Part shown: positions 46,701 through 56,414 of the stretch, piece by piece
Position numbering within the stretch: the first letter of the stretch is position 1
Layout of the letters: every line of letters begins with the position of its first letter
Assembly: GCA_039707465.1 (NCBI GenBank)
Contig: CM077645.1
Location: forward strand, 140,821,503 to 140,885,502
Length of the DNA: 64,000 nt
Direction: 5' to 3'
DNA from: Rhabdophis nuchalis
Taxonomy: Eukaryota; Chordata; Lepidosauria; Squamata; Natricidae
Program-made: the position numbers and the translations under genes
The notes under the pieces: model-generated
The model's database searches: none
What the model saw: only the letters and a program-made list of their open reading frames with translations
What the model was told of the DNA's origin: nothing

Positions 46701-47333
46701 AACCCATCCAAGACCGAGTGGCTGTGGTTCCCAGCGTCACGATATAGTCAGCTGGTTCCATCTCTGGCTATTGGGAGCAAGTTATTGACCCCACAGAGAG
46801 GGCTCGCAACTTGGGTGTCCTCCTGCCTGTGGCCTTCCGGGTGCGCTTCAAGGTGCTAGTAGCCATCTTTAAAGCGCTCCATGGCACGGGACCTGGCTAC
46901 TTGCGGGACCGCCTCCTACCACATACCTCCCTTAGACCTGTCTGCTCCCACAGAGTGGGCCTCCTCAGGGTGCCATCCGCCGGACAATGCTGACGGGTGG
47001 CTCCCAGGGGGAGAGCCTCCTCTGTGGCGGGGCCTGCCCTCTGGAATGACCTACCCCCAACCTTCGTACCATCACGGACCTACGCCTCTTCCGCCAGGCA
47101 TTAAAGACACATCTATTTCAAGAGACCAGCCTGGCTTAGTTTTAATGGGTAAAGTTTTAATTGATTTTAACTTTTTCTAATTCAAATTTTTAGCACAGAC
47201 CCTAATTTAATTCATTTTAAACTGTTTTGTATTGTATTGTATTGTATTTGTTTTTTATATTTCTGTGCACCACCCTGAGTCCCTTCGGGGAGATAGGGCA
47301 GTATATAAATTTGATAAAATAAATAAATAAATA
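43738..47333 (+). mobile_element. L2-like LINE, near full length, degraded
   Basis: A GC- and pyrimidine-rich 5' region (43738-44590) is followed by endonuclease remnants: [19 protein letters not shown] codons near 44650, then VIGDFNLPSVGETSEIAREF at 45030. The reverse transcriptase part, 45996-46859, keeps DLSAAFNTIDHGILLHRLEG, GVPQGSVLSPLLFN and YADDTQLYIS. Near 46824 about 270 bases present in the intact copy are missing (NLGVLL is joined to VAFRVRFKVL). The 3' UTR ends in (AAAT)n at 47310-47333. The 5-bp flank aacct occurs at 43733-43737 and 47334-47338. Frameshifts throughout, so non-autonomous now. Confidence 0.9.
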
Positions 47334-47513
47334 AACCTACAAATAAGGAGGAGCTTTCTGACAGCGAGAACAATCAATCAATGGAACAGCTTGCCTTTGG
47401 AAGTTGTGGGACCTTCATCACTTGAGACTTTTAAGAAGAGATTGGACTGCCATTTGTCATAAATGGTATAGGGTCTGCTCCTTGAGTGGGGGGTTGGACC
47501 AGATGACCTATAA

Positions 47514-47958
47514 CAGTGATGGTGAACCTTTTTTGCCTCGGGTGCCAAAAGCACGTACTTGCACACTATTGAACACACTCGGGTGCCCACCCCCATAATT
47601 TAATGCCCCCTGTGCATGCGTGTGTGACACACCACCCTGCTGCCCCACGCATGCATGCACAACTTTCTTGGAGCCTGGGGAGGGCGAAAACGCCCACCTC
47701 CCAGAAGCCCTCCGGAGACTGGAAACGGCCATTTTCCAACTTCAAGTGGGCTCGGTAAGTCCATTTTTCACTCTCTGGAGGCTTCAGGAGGCTTTCCTAA
47801 AGCCTCCAGAGGACAAAAAACTGCTGAAAATCAAGTCCAAAAATCAGCTGGCCAGCATGTGCATGCGTGCTGGAGCTGACAGGGCAACACCTCGTGTGCC
47901 CTCAGAAATGGTTCTGCGTGCCACCTGTGGCACGTGTGCCATAGGTTCGCCACCACAG
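47514..47958. mobile_element. hAT non-autonomous transposon, 445 bp
   Basis: Ends cagtgatggtgaaccttttt and ataggttcgccaccacag are inverted repeats. Exact 8-bp target duplications acctataa at 47506-47513 and 47959-47966. CR1 sequence resumes at once on the right. No transposase. Confidence 0.93.
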
Positions 47959-47995
47959 ACCTATAAGGTCCCTTCCAACTCTGTTAATCTTTTAA

Positions 47996-48803
47996 ATGGT
48001 TCCTGCTTCTGCAACTGTTTCTTTAGTAGTAACAAAACTGTAGAAGGAAACTATTTTGCACTCTTCATTGAGGAAAAAGGGGAAACCATAATATTCAGCA
48101 AACATTCCCTTTTACTGGCAGTCATAACTTAGTTTTATATTTTGGAGTAAAAAGATTCCCTGTGAGATACCTATTTCAAGCTACAATCATATTTCCCACT
48201 TAACTTATACTGCAAACATAATTAACAGAATCAAGAACTTTTTTCTGTGATGGATATCAGTGTCTACAAAGCTGAATGTTAATGTTGGCCAGAGCTTTCT
48301 CGCACTTTGATCCAATTTTAAGTTGTGCAATATCTATCTATAATTAGAGTGTTTATTATTTTAGCTATGAAAACATTAATATATTGAGAAATAGCAATGA
48401 TACCCATTTCAATTTATTTGCTAATAGAACAAGTTTTAAATTGTTTACCTAATTAGTACAATCGGTTCCTGTAAGCAGAACATTATTAGTGTAACCACTT
48501 AACATTAATGTGAAGCTTTTAATATATATTTGGCAATAAATATAGGATTGTGAACATGGTCAAAGAACCATAAAATCTTGGCCACCAGAGGATGGATTTC
48601 TTTTGGTTCAGTCTGAGAATATTTAATCTTTCTACTTAGCTCATTGAACTGTAAATTGGATTGTATTAATTAGAACTAATCAGCCATGTCTAATTAGGTA
48701 ACAGAGGTAAGTTAAGGTCTTCAATGAAATTTTTACCAGGAAACTTGCTGTTCTGTGTGAGATGATTTGCTTTTTCTAATTTCAACTCTTTTACTTAAAT
48801 GCA
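47996..48803. other. No recognised feature
   Basis: AT-rich single-copy-looking sequence between the CR1 and the Tc1-like element. Confidence 0.5.
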
Positions 48804-49059
48804 CAGTGCCTGTAAAAACTCTACTCACCTCTGTTAAAATGACAGGCTTTTGAGTTGTAAAAAAAAAATCAAACCAAGATAAATCAGAATTTTTGTTTCA
48901 CTTTTAACATATAAGCTGTACAATTCCATTGAAAAACAAAATGAATTTTTTTCAGGGGGAAAATTACAATAAAGAACATACAATAACATGGTTGCATATG
49001 CATGCACACACTTGAAATAATACTTTGTTGAAGCACCAGTTGATTTAAGACAGCATTCA

Positions 49060-50574
49060 ACACGTATATGAAGCCACTGGGTGAGATCATCCGTGGTTTT
49101 GGGGTAGAATACCATCTGTACGCTGATATCCAGTTGTACATCTCTACCCCAAGCCACCCCAACGATGCCGTTGAGGTGATGTCGGTGTTTAGAGGCCGTA
49201 CGGATCTGGATGGGCAGTAACAAACTCAAACTCAACCCGTCCAAGACCGAGTGGTTGTGGTTCCCGGCTTCCCGGTTTAGCCAGTTGACACCATCACTGG
49301 CCATGGGGAATGAAAATTTGGCCCCCATGGATAGAGTGCGCAATTTAGGAGTCCTCCTGGATTCCCGGTTGTCCCTTGAGGATCGGGTGGCGACCGTGGC
49401 CAGGGGGGCATTTTACCAGGTTCGCCTGGTCCATCAATTGCGCCCCTTACTGGACCGGGAGGCCCTTCGCACAGTCACTCAAGCACTCATGACTTCTCGT
49501 CTGGACTACTGCAACAGAGAGGGCCTTCTCAGGGTGCCGTCGGTCGGACAATGCCGGCTGGCGACACCCAGGGGAAGAGCCTTCTCTGTGGCGGGGCCAG
49601 CCCTCTGGAATGACCTACCCCCTGAATTACGTACCATCACTGACCTCCGCCTCTTCCGCCAATGTCTCAAGACATATTTGTTTCAACAAGCCGGCCTAGC
49701 CTAACCTCCCATGGGGATTTTTAGGTAGTTTTAAATTGGGTTTTTAAAATTTGGTTTTAGCGCAGGATAGGTTTATTTAATAGTCTTTTAAATTATATTT
49801 ATTGTATTTTGTATGTTTTTTAAATTTCCTGTGCGCTGCCCTGGGTCCTCTGTGGAGAAGGGCGGGATACAAATTTAAATAAATAAATAAATAAATAAAT
49901 AACGCTCTCTACATGGGGCTCCCCTTGAGATGCACTCAGAGGTTGCAGTTGGTCCAGAATGCGGCCGCGCGGGTGATCATGGTAATCTCAAGACATTCCC
50001 ACATAACACCACTCCTGCGCGAGCTGCACTGGCTACCTGTGACCTACCAGGTGCGTTACAAGGTTTTGATGACCATATTCAAGGTGCTCCATCGCACGGG
50101 GCCTAGCTACCTTCGAGACCATCTTCTACCCCATACATCCCTTCGACCGACTCGCTCCCAGGGAGAGGGTCTTCTTCGGGTGCCGTCGACCGGACAATGC
50201 CAGTTGGCGGCTCCCAGGGGAAGGGCCTTCTCTGTGGTGGGCCCTACCCTCTGGAATGGCCTACCTCCCGACCTCCGTTCTATCACAGACCTCCGCTTGT
50301 TTCGCTGGCACCTAAAAACTTATTATTTTCATCTGGCCGGCCTAGCATGATCTACTCCACACCCATTATTTTATAACAAATCAAAATTGTAATTTGGGTT
50401 TTAAATTTAAACTTATTTTAAGCAGGGTATTGATTTAATTTAGTTATTATTTAATAATATTTTGTATTTATGTATAATTGTTTTTAAATCTCTGTTCGCC
50501 GCCCCGAGTCCCTTTGTGGTGAGATGGGTGCGGGTTATAAATGTGAAAAATAATAATAAATAATAATAATAATA
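49060..50574 (+). mobile_element. L2-like LINE inside the Tc1, itself interrupted
   Basis: Starts within the reverse transcriptase C-terminal part (acacgtatatgaagccactg, the MKPLGEIIRGFGVEYH region). The host reading runs 49060-49515 (…SRLDYCN) and continues at 49904 (ALYMGLPLRCT…). Ends in (AAT)n at 50550-50574. The 5-bp flank attca is at 49055-49059 and 50575-50579, within Tc1 sequence that is continuous across it. Confidence 0.88.
49516..49900 (+). mobile_element. Second L2-like LINE nested inside the first
   Basis: A 385-bp 5'-truncated copy starting at agagagggccttctcagggt (REGLLRVPS codons) and ending in (AAAT)n. It sits exactly between the codons for DYCN and ALYMG of the host L2, with a 3-bp aac flank on both sides (49513-49515 and 49901-49903). 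The apparent frame 49210-49704 is therefore a chimera of two elements. Confidence 0.9.
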
Positions 50575-51921
50575 ATTCAGTCTTTTGGGAGCCTATCAAC
50601 GTGGCACATCTTATCTTAGGAATCTTTGCCCACTCTCCAAATCTGTCAGATGGCAAGGGCATGTCCTGTGCACACACCCTTTCAGGTCACCCACAAATTT
50701 TCCACTACAATTTGGTTCAGACTCTGACTGGCCCATTTCAAAACTCTGATCGTCTGCTGAAGCCATTCTTTTGTTGATTTGGAGGTTTGCTTTGGGTCAT
50801 TGTCCTGTTGAAAGGTGAAATTCCTCTTCATGTTCAACATTTTAGCAGAGGATGAAGGCTTTGTGCCAATACTGAATCGTGTTTAGAGGTGTTCATAATT
50901 TCCTCCACCGTGACTAAAGCCCCAGTTCCAGCTGAAGAAAAGCAACCTCAAAGTATAATGCTGCTATCATCATGCTTCACTGCGGGTTTGATGTAATTTT
51001 GGTAATGTGCAGTGTTATTTTTCCACCAAATATACTCTTTAGAATTATGACGGGATAGTTCAACATTGGCCTCTTCAGATCATCACACATTTTCGCAGAG
51101 GCTTTTGTTAGATATGATGTAGCCTTTTGCAAAATATAGCTGGGCTTGAATGTTTTTTCTTTGTAAAAAAGAAAAGAAAAAAGGCTTCCATCTTACCACC
51201 CTATCCCAGTCATATAACACCCAATGAAATGAAGAATATGGGAAATTGTCACATGTACTACACAACCAGTACCTGCAATTCCTGATTTCAAAGCTTCTTG
51301 GAAGTCTCTTGGACTAGTTTATTTCTGGGTTTTCTTCATTAATTTTGGAGAAATATCCAGTTTTTGGTAATGTCATTGTTGTGCTATATTTTTTCCACTT
51401 GTGCTAGATTTTTTTCCACTTGTTGATGACTGCTTTCACTGTGTTCCATGGGATATCCAATGCCTTAGGGAAAAATGTACCCTCTCCTGATTAATACCTT
51501 CCAACAATGAGATTCCTTTGATGCTTTGTAAGCTCTTTGCAGACCATGCCTTTGCTGTAAGAAATAACTGAGTAAATGTCAGAAAACTCCGACTAGAATA
51601 GTTAAATGGCTTGATAGGAGCCACTTTAATTGATTGTAGGTGTTTCCTGACTGCTACTGAATATCAGTTTGAATGTGATTGATTAATTCTGAACACACTC
51701 ACACACACACACACTCCTACTTATAAGAGGAGGCACACATGTTTGTATATTATTCTTATTTTTTATTTTTGTTTTCCCCCCACTAAACAATCTCAGTTTT
51801 TTTTAAAAAAATGAATTGTACAACTTATATTAAAGGTGGGAAAAATCATAAAGTGATTTTTTTTTTAACATCTCAAAAACCTGACACTTTAACAGTGGTG
51901 CATAGATTTTATATGCCCACT

Positions 51922-52505
51922 ATATGTGCAGATTTTCAATTAATGAATTGGATGTTTACATATCACCTAAAATACAATAAAATAATCACACCCGAAATTA
52001 AATAGCATTTTGAAGAAAAGTGCCCGCAATATAAATATGCAATTTTTGCCACAATATAATGCAAAACATGGCAATTTGGAATATTTGTTACATTCTAGAA
52101 TTGTTGTGCATTGTTCTTAAATCCCATTCTAATTGTCAAAATATGTATACGCATGTCATTTTGGTGAAGTTGTCAGATGGGGGAAGAATTGCTGGCTGGT
52201 GATTTATAATAAATGACTAGAACTCAGTGTTCAGTATATGTGCTGCTTGGAAGAGGTTGTTGGTTCACTGTTTGACATTTCCAGGCAGGAATTGATTAAT
52301 GCATTTAATTCTGTTTTCATTTAGTTCCTCATATTTTTCTGATCTTAAAGTAATTTCACTCAGTTTGGTCTTTCTTCTTTTCTCCATGTTTGTTGTGCTT
52401 TTTTTGAAACAATGCAGTATAAGCAATAGTTTCCCTTATTCCAACACATTTTTTGTTCATTGCTGCATAACATTGATGTTAAGCTTTTCCACAACACATA
52501 CATAT
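51922..52505. other. No recognised feature
   Basis: AT-rich; nothing recognised until the hammerhead array starts near 52520. Confidence 0.5.
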
Positions 52506-52533
52506 TATATCTTATACTATATATGATGTATGG

Positions 52534-52575
52534 CTAGCTGATGAGAGCTAAAAAGCTCAAATTGATCTATACTAG
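52534..52575 (+). ncRNA. Degenerate hammerhead ribozyme copy
   Basis: Same order as the intact copies, with CTGATGA and stem II conserved, but the GAAA core is damaged: stem II is followed directly by AAAT, with G12 missing. Stem III also carries substitutions. Probably inactive. Confidence 0.75.
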
Positions 52576-52870
52576 TCTCCCTGACTTATTTATTGATCAG
52601 CTAAAAAAAAAACATGTAACACACATATAAAAAAATTACACAACGGAACTCATGGCTTTCTGTCTAGATGGTCTCTGGTGATGAACCAAAAGGCAGAAAA
52701 GGAAACAGTATGTCTCCTCCCTTAATTGGGGCCTATCAGGGTGTTGTGGAACAAGTATATACTTATCCTCCTGTCTCAGCTGAGCAGGAAGAGAACCTGG
52801 TGGCTCAAGTGGCTAAGGCATTTACCTAGCATGTAATACAGCCCCGGTTTGAATCCCAGTAATGGTATGG

Positions 52871-52912
52871 CTAGCTGATGAGAGCTAAAAAGCTCGAAAT
52901 AGATTGTACTAG
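52871..52912 (+). ncRNA. Hammerhead ribozyme copy, stem III mutated
   Basis: CTAG, CTGATGA, GAGCT-AAAA-AGCTC and GAAA are all intact, but stem III reads TAGATTGTA, one nucleotide shorter and poorly paired. The cleavage position would be UA followed by CTAG. Activity is doubtful. Confidence 0.75.
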
Positions 52913-53303
52913 TCTCCCTGACTTACTTATTGATCAGCTCAAAAAAAAAAAAAACCGTAACACACATATTAAAAAAAATCACACAACGGAACTCATGGCT
53001 TTCTGTCTAGATGGTCTCTGGTGATGAGCCAAAAGGCAGAAAAGGAAACAGTATGTCTCCTCCCTTAATTGGGGCCCTAACAGGGTGTTGTGGAACAATT
53101 ATAGATAATAATAATAATAATAATAATTTAATTTCTATCCCGCTCTCTCTCCCCGAGGGGACTCGAGGCGGGGCACAGGCAATTAAAAATACAAATAAAC
53201 ACAGACAAGTACAAAATACAGAATTAAAAATAAATTAAATAAATCCTGCGCTAAAACCTATAAACTAAAAATTACCCCTAAAAAACCCTAACCTAAAAAG
53301 AGA

Positions 53304-56300
53304 CTACCCAAGGCCGGCCAGACGAAAAAAGTGAGTCTTTAATTTTAAGCGGAAGGAGCGGAGGTCCGTAGTTGTCCTGATATCGGGGGGAAGGTCATTC
53401 CAGAGGGCTGGGCCCGCCACAGAGAAGGCCCTTCCCCTGGGCGTCGCCCGCTGACAAAGTCTAGTGGACGGCACCCGGAGAAGTCCCTCTCTGTGGGAGC
53501 GAATCGGCCGTGAGGATGTATGGGGCAGGATCCGATCCCGCAGGTAGCTAGGTCCCGAGCCATGGAGCGCTTTGAAGATGGTAATTAACACCTTGAAGCG
53601 CACCCGGAAGACGACAGGTAGCCAGTGCAGCTCGCGCAAGAGCGGTGTTACATGGGCAAACCTAGAGGTGCCCATAATTGCTCGCGCGGCTGCATTCTGG
53701 ACCAACTGAAGCCTCCGGGTACACCTCAAGGGGAGCCCCATGTAGAGAGAGTTGCAATAATCCAGTCGGGATGTCACGAGAGCATGAGTGACTGTGCGAA
53801 GGGCGTCCCGATCCAATAGGGGGCGCAACTGGCGTACCAGGCGAACCTGGTAAAACGCCCTCCTGGCCACGGCTGTCACTTGATCTTCCATGGACAGCCG
53901 GGTATCCAGGAGGACACCCAAGTTGCGCGCCCCATCCACAGGGGCAAGATGTTCGCCCCCTATGGCCAGCGTTGGAGAGAGCTGGTTGAACCGGGCAGCC
54001 GGAAACCACAGCCACTCGGTCTTGGTCGGGTTGAGCCTAAGTCCGTTACTTCCCATCCAGATCCGCACGGCTTCCAAGCACTGGCACATCACCGCTACGG
54101 CATCGTTGGGGTGGTTTGGGGTAGATATGTACAGCTGGGTGTCATCAGCGTACAGGTGGTACTCTACCCCAAAACCACGGATGATCTCGCCCAGCGGCTT
54201 CATGTATGCGTTAAACAGGAGAGGCGAGAGGACCGACCCCTGAGGCACCCCGCATGTGAGGGGTCTCGGGGTCGACCTCTGCTCTCCTGCACGCACAAAT
54301 TGCGATCGGCCAGAGAGGTAGGAGGAGAACCACCGTAAAACGGTGCCTCCCACCCCCAACCCCCCCAGCCGATGCAATAGGATACCATGGTCGATGGTAT
54401 CGAAAGCCGCCGAGAGGTCTAATAGGACCAGGATGGAGGAACATCCCCCATCTCTGGCCCTCCAGAGATCATCTACCAACGCGACCAATGCCGTCTCGGT
54501 GCTATGCCCGGGCCGAAAGCCGGACTGGCGCGGATCTAGATAGTCAACTTCCTCCAGGTGACGGGGAAACTGTTGTGCCACCACACTCTCAACAACCTTC
54601 GCCAAGAAGGGAAGGTTGGAGACTGGACGGTAGTTGTTCAAAAGAGCTGGGTCCAAAGAGGGCTTCTTGAGGAGGGGCCTCACCATGGCCTCTTTTAGGG
54701 AGGCAGGCAAGGAACCCTCACTCAAGGATGCGTTGACAACCTCTTGGAGCCAGCCTCGTGTCACCTCCCAGGATGCCAGTACAAGCCAGGAGGGGCACGG
54801 GTCCAATAAACATGTGGTGGCTCGCAGTCGCCCACGTAGCCTGTCCATATCCTCGGAAGTAACGGAGTCAAACTCCTCCCAAACAAGATCTCTCTCGTGG
54901 CATCCCACTGGGTCATGAATGGGGGTTAGCTCACTCTGTATCTGGGCGGTTTTCTCCTGCAGAAAAATCACAAATTCCTCTGCTCTACCCTGTAGCGGGG
55001 CTTCCCGTTCCCTCTGTTGAAGGAGGTCGCGGGTCACCCTAAACAGGGCGGCAGGGCGGTTTTCTGCGGATGCTATGAGAGTGGCACAATGATGACGTTT
55101 GGCCACTCTCAGCGCCACAATGTAAGTCCGTAAATGGGCTCTTACCTGTGTCCGGTCAGATTCAGAGCGGCTAGCCCTCCATCTTCTCTCTAGGCATCTC
55201 TTGCGGCGTTTCATCACCCGCAGCTCCACAGTGAACCAAGGAGCCAGGGTGGTTCGCCGCCGCGAGAGAGGCCGCAGGGGCGCGACCCGATCTAAGGCTC
55301 CCACGGCCGCACTATTCCATGCGGCCGTGAGGTCCTCCATCGGGGCGCGGGTCAGGGATACAGGAAATGGCCCAAGCGCTGTCTGGAACCCATCCGGGTC
55401 CATCAAGCGCCTGGGGCGGTACCAGATTAGTGACTCTGGTTCCGCCTCCCCGCGGAGGGGAGCAGCGGTCGGAAAGTCGAGCCGGAGAAGTGAGTGGTCT
55501 GACCATGACAAGGGTGTGATGACTATGTCCCCTGTACCCAGATCACTTTTCCATTGGCCCGAGACAAAGATGAGGTCCGGCGTATGTCCACCCTCGTGAG
55601 TGGGGCCTTGAATTACTTGGGTCAGGTCCATGGCCGTCATGGAAGCCATGAACTCCCGAGCTACCACGGATGATTCGCCCAACGATGGCAGGTTAAAGTC
55701 CCCCATGACTATAAGTCTGGGGGTCTCCACTGCCACCGTAGCGATCACCTCCAGGAGCTCGGGCAGGGCTGCTGCTACATAGCGGGGAGCCAGGTATACA
55801 ACCAGCAAGCCCAACTGCCTCCCTAGGCCCCACCTCACGCAGAGGGACTCACAGCCGGAAGTCTGAGGCACAATGGTCTCTCTCGGCTCAAGGCCTTCCT
55901 TAATAATGACCGCTACCCCACCACCCCTGCCTAGGGCCCGCGGCTGATGAAATGCGCGGTAGCCTGGTGGGCACATTTCAACGAGGGGATGTCCTCCCTC
56001 GTGGCCCAACCAGGTCTCCGCAATTCCTACCAGGTCCGGCTCCCCCTCTGACACAAGGTCACTAATGAGGGGGGCTTTGTTGACAACGGACCTGGCGTTG
56101 CAAAACATCAGCCGCAGACCCTGGCTCTGTATTCCCTGGCCACCTAGCCTGCGGGGGTTGTGGCACCCAACCGTTTGTAACCAACGGCTACGTGCCATCA
56201 ACCGGGAGGAAGGAACTTGTCTCCCCTCGGACCTGCCCCTCCCCACGACCCTCTGGATGGGGAAGCCCTCCACCGGAATGACTTGTGTTTCCCCCCTCTT

Positions 56301-56414
56301 AACGAAACCATCCGCCTCCCTCCGTCGTCTGCTGGCTCGGCCCGTTCCCTTCTGGCTAGTCTCAACCTGTCTAAACCCTCCCCCCTCCCTGGTGCCCCCT
56401 AAAATAAACAGCAA
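53304..56414 (-). CDS. L2-like LINE ORF2p: endonuclease plus reverse transcriptase
   Basis: A 1036-residue uninterrupted frame. The apurinic-like endonuclease spans about residues 101-312: CNARSVVNK (N106), the AETWL catalytic glutamate at 133, MGDFN at 237-241, and the WSDHS motif at 304-308. A linker rich in Arg/Ala follows, then reverse transcriptase about 575-830: NNYRPVSNL, SGFRPGHSTE, LLDLSAAFDTIDH, GVPQGSVLSP, and the catalytic YADD at 755-758. The C-terminal 200 residues (DYCNSLYMGLPL, HWLPVVFRVRFKV, GPALWNDLPPDI) are typical of L2/CR1-group LINEs. It nicks target DNA and copies the element's RNA at the nick. All catalytic residues I can check are present. The first Met may not be the true start; the 100 residues before the endonuclease have no recognised domain. 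Confidence 0.93.
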   Translation of the reverse strand: MLFILGGTREGGGFRQVETSQKGTGRASRRRREADGFVKRGETQVIPVEGFPIQRVVGRGRSEGRQVPSSRLMARSRWLQTVGCHNPRRLGGQGIQSQGLRLMFCNARSVVNKAPLISDLVSEGEPDLVGIAETWLGHEGGHPLVEMCPPGYRAFHQPRALGRGGGVAVIIKEGLEPRETIVPQTSGCESLCVRWGLGRQLGLLVVYLAPRYVAAALPELLEVIATVAVETPRLIVMGDFNLPSLGESSVVAREFMASMTAMDLTQVIQGPTHEGGHTPDLIFVSGQWKSDLGTGDIVITPLSWSDHSLLRLDFPTAAPLRGEAEPESLIWYRPRRLMDPDGFQTALGPFPVSLTRAPMEDLTAAWNSAAVGALDRVAPLRPLSRRRTTLAPWFTVELRVMKRRKRCLERRWRASRSESDRTQVRAHLRTYIVALRVAKRHHCATLIASAENRPAALFRVTRDLLQQREREAPLQGRAEEFVIFLQEKTAQIQSELTPIHDPVGCHERDLVWEEFDSVTSEDMDRLRGRLRATTCLLDPCPSWLVLASWEVTRGWLQEVVNASLSEGSLPASLKEAMVRPLLKKPSLDPALLNNYRPVSNLPFLAKVVESVVAQQFPRHLEEVDYLDPRQSGFRPGHSTETALVALVDDLWRARDGGCSSILVLLDLSAAFDTIDHGILLHRLGGLGVGGTVLRWFSSYLSGRSQFVRAGEQRSTPRPLTCGVPQGSVLSPLLFNAYMKPLGEIIRGFGVEYHLYADDTQLYISTPNHPNDAVAVMCQCLEAVRIWMGSNGLRLNPTKTEWLWFPAARFNQLSPTLAIGGEHLAPVDGARNLGVLLDTRLSMEDQVTAVARRAFYQVRLVRQLRPLLDRDALRTVTHALVTSRLDYCNSLYMGLPLRCTRRLQLVQNAAARAIMGTSRFAHVTPLLRELHWLPVVFRVRFKVLITIFKALHGSGPSYLRDRILPHTSSRPIRSHREGLLRVPSTRLCQRATPRGRAFSVAGPALWNDLPPDIRTTTDLRSFRLKLKTHFFRLAGLG

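Larger units (their letters stand above)
43320..47995 (+). mobile_element. CR1 LINE 3' end split by an L2 and a hAT
   Basis: Three CR1 pieces: 43320-43737 (taataagaccacacctagag, gaggagagcaaccagaatga, cagtgttccaatatttgagg), 47339-47513 (gcgagaacaatcaatcaatg, ggaacagcttgcctttggaa) and 47959-47995 (aaggtcccttccaactctgt). They join into one CR1 3' end that matches 17145-17690. Confidence 0.85.
48804..51921 (-). mobile_element. Tc1-like DNA transposon, degraded, with L2 insertions
   Basis: The left end cagtgcctgtaaaaactcta and the right end (reverse strand agtgggcatataaaatctat) begin long inverted repeats of roughly 190 bp: gttaaaatgacaggcttttg pairs with the right end's caaaaacctgacactttaac. On the minus strand the interior encodes the second catalytic block of a Tc1 transposase, FTFQQDNDPKQTSKSTKEWL, at about 50830-50770, then VLKWASQSLN; and an N-terminal helix region PWNTVKAVINKWKK near 51450-51410. 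Many stops and frameshifts. Coding sequence is only in 50580-51650 because an L2 occupies 49060-50574. Confidence 0.8.
52520..53105 (+). mobile_element. Hammerhead/tRNA-derived repeat, tandem units
   Basis: One partial and one full unit in direct tandem with a 337-bp period (tggctagctg at 52531 and 52868). Per unit: hammerhead, 3' part ttattgatcagct with an A-rich run and gtaacacacat, linker aactcatggctttctgtcta then ggtctctggtgatga, ttaattggggcc, cagggtgttgtggaacaa, then tatcctcctgtctcagctga, A-box-like tggctcaagtgg (52801-52812) and B-box-like ggtttgaatccca. The array continues at 57691 after the L2 insertion and at 59261 after the ORF1-only element. Confidence 0.82.

Noticed and set aside
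49210..49704. 164-residue frame as one L2 protein segment
   Set aside because: It joins two different L2 copies: the host up to 49515 and the nested element from 49516.
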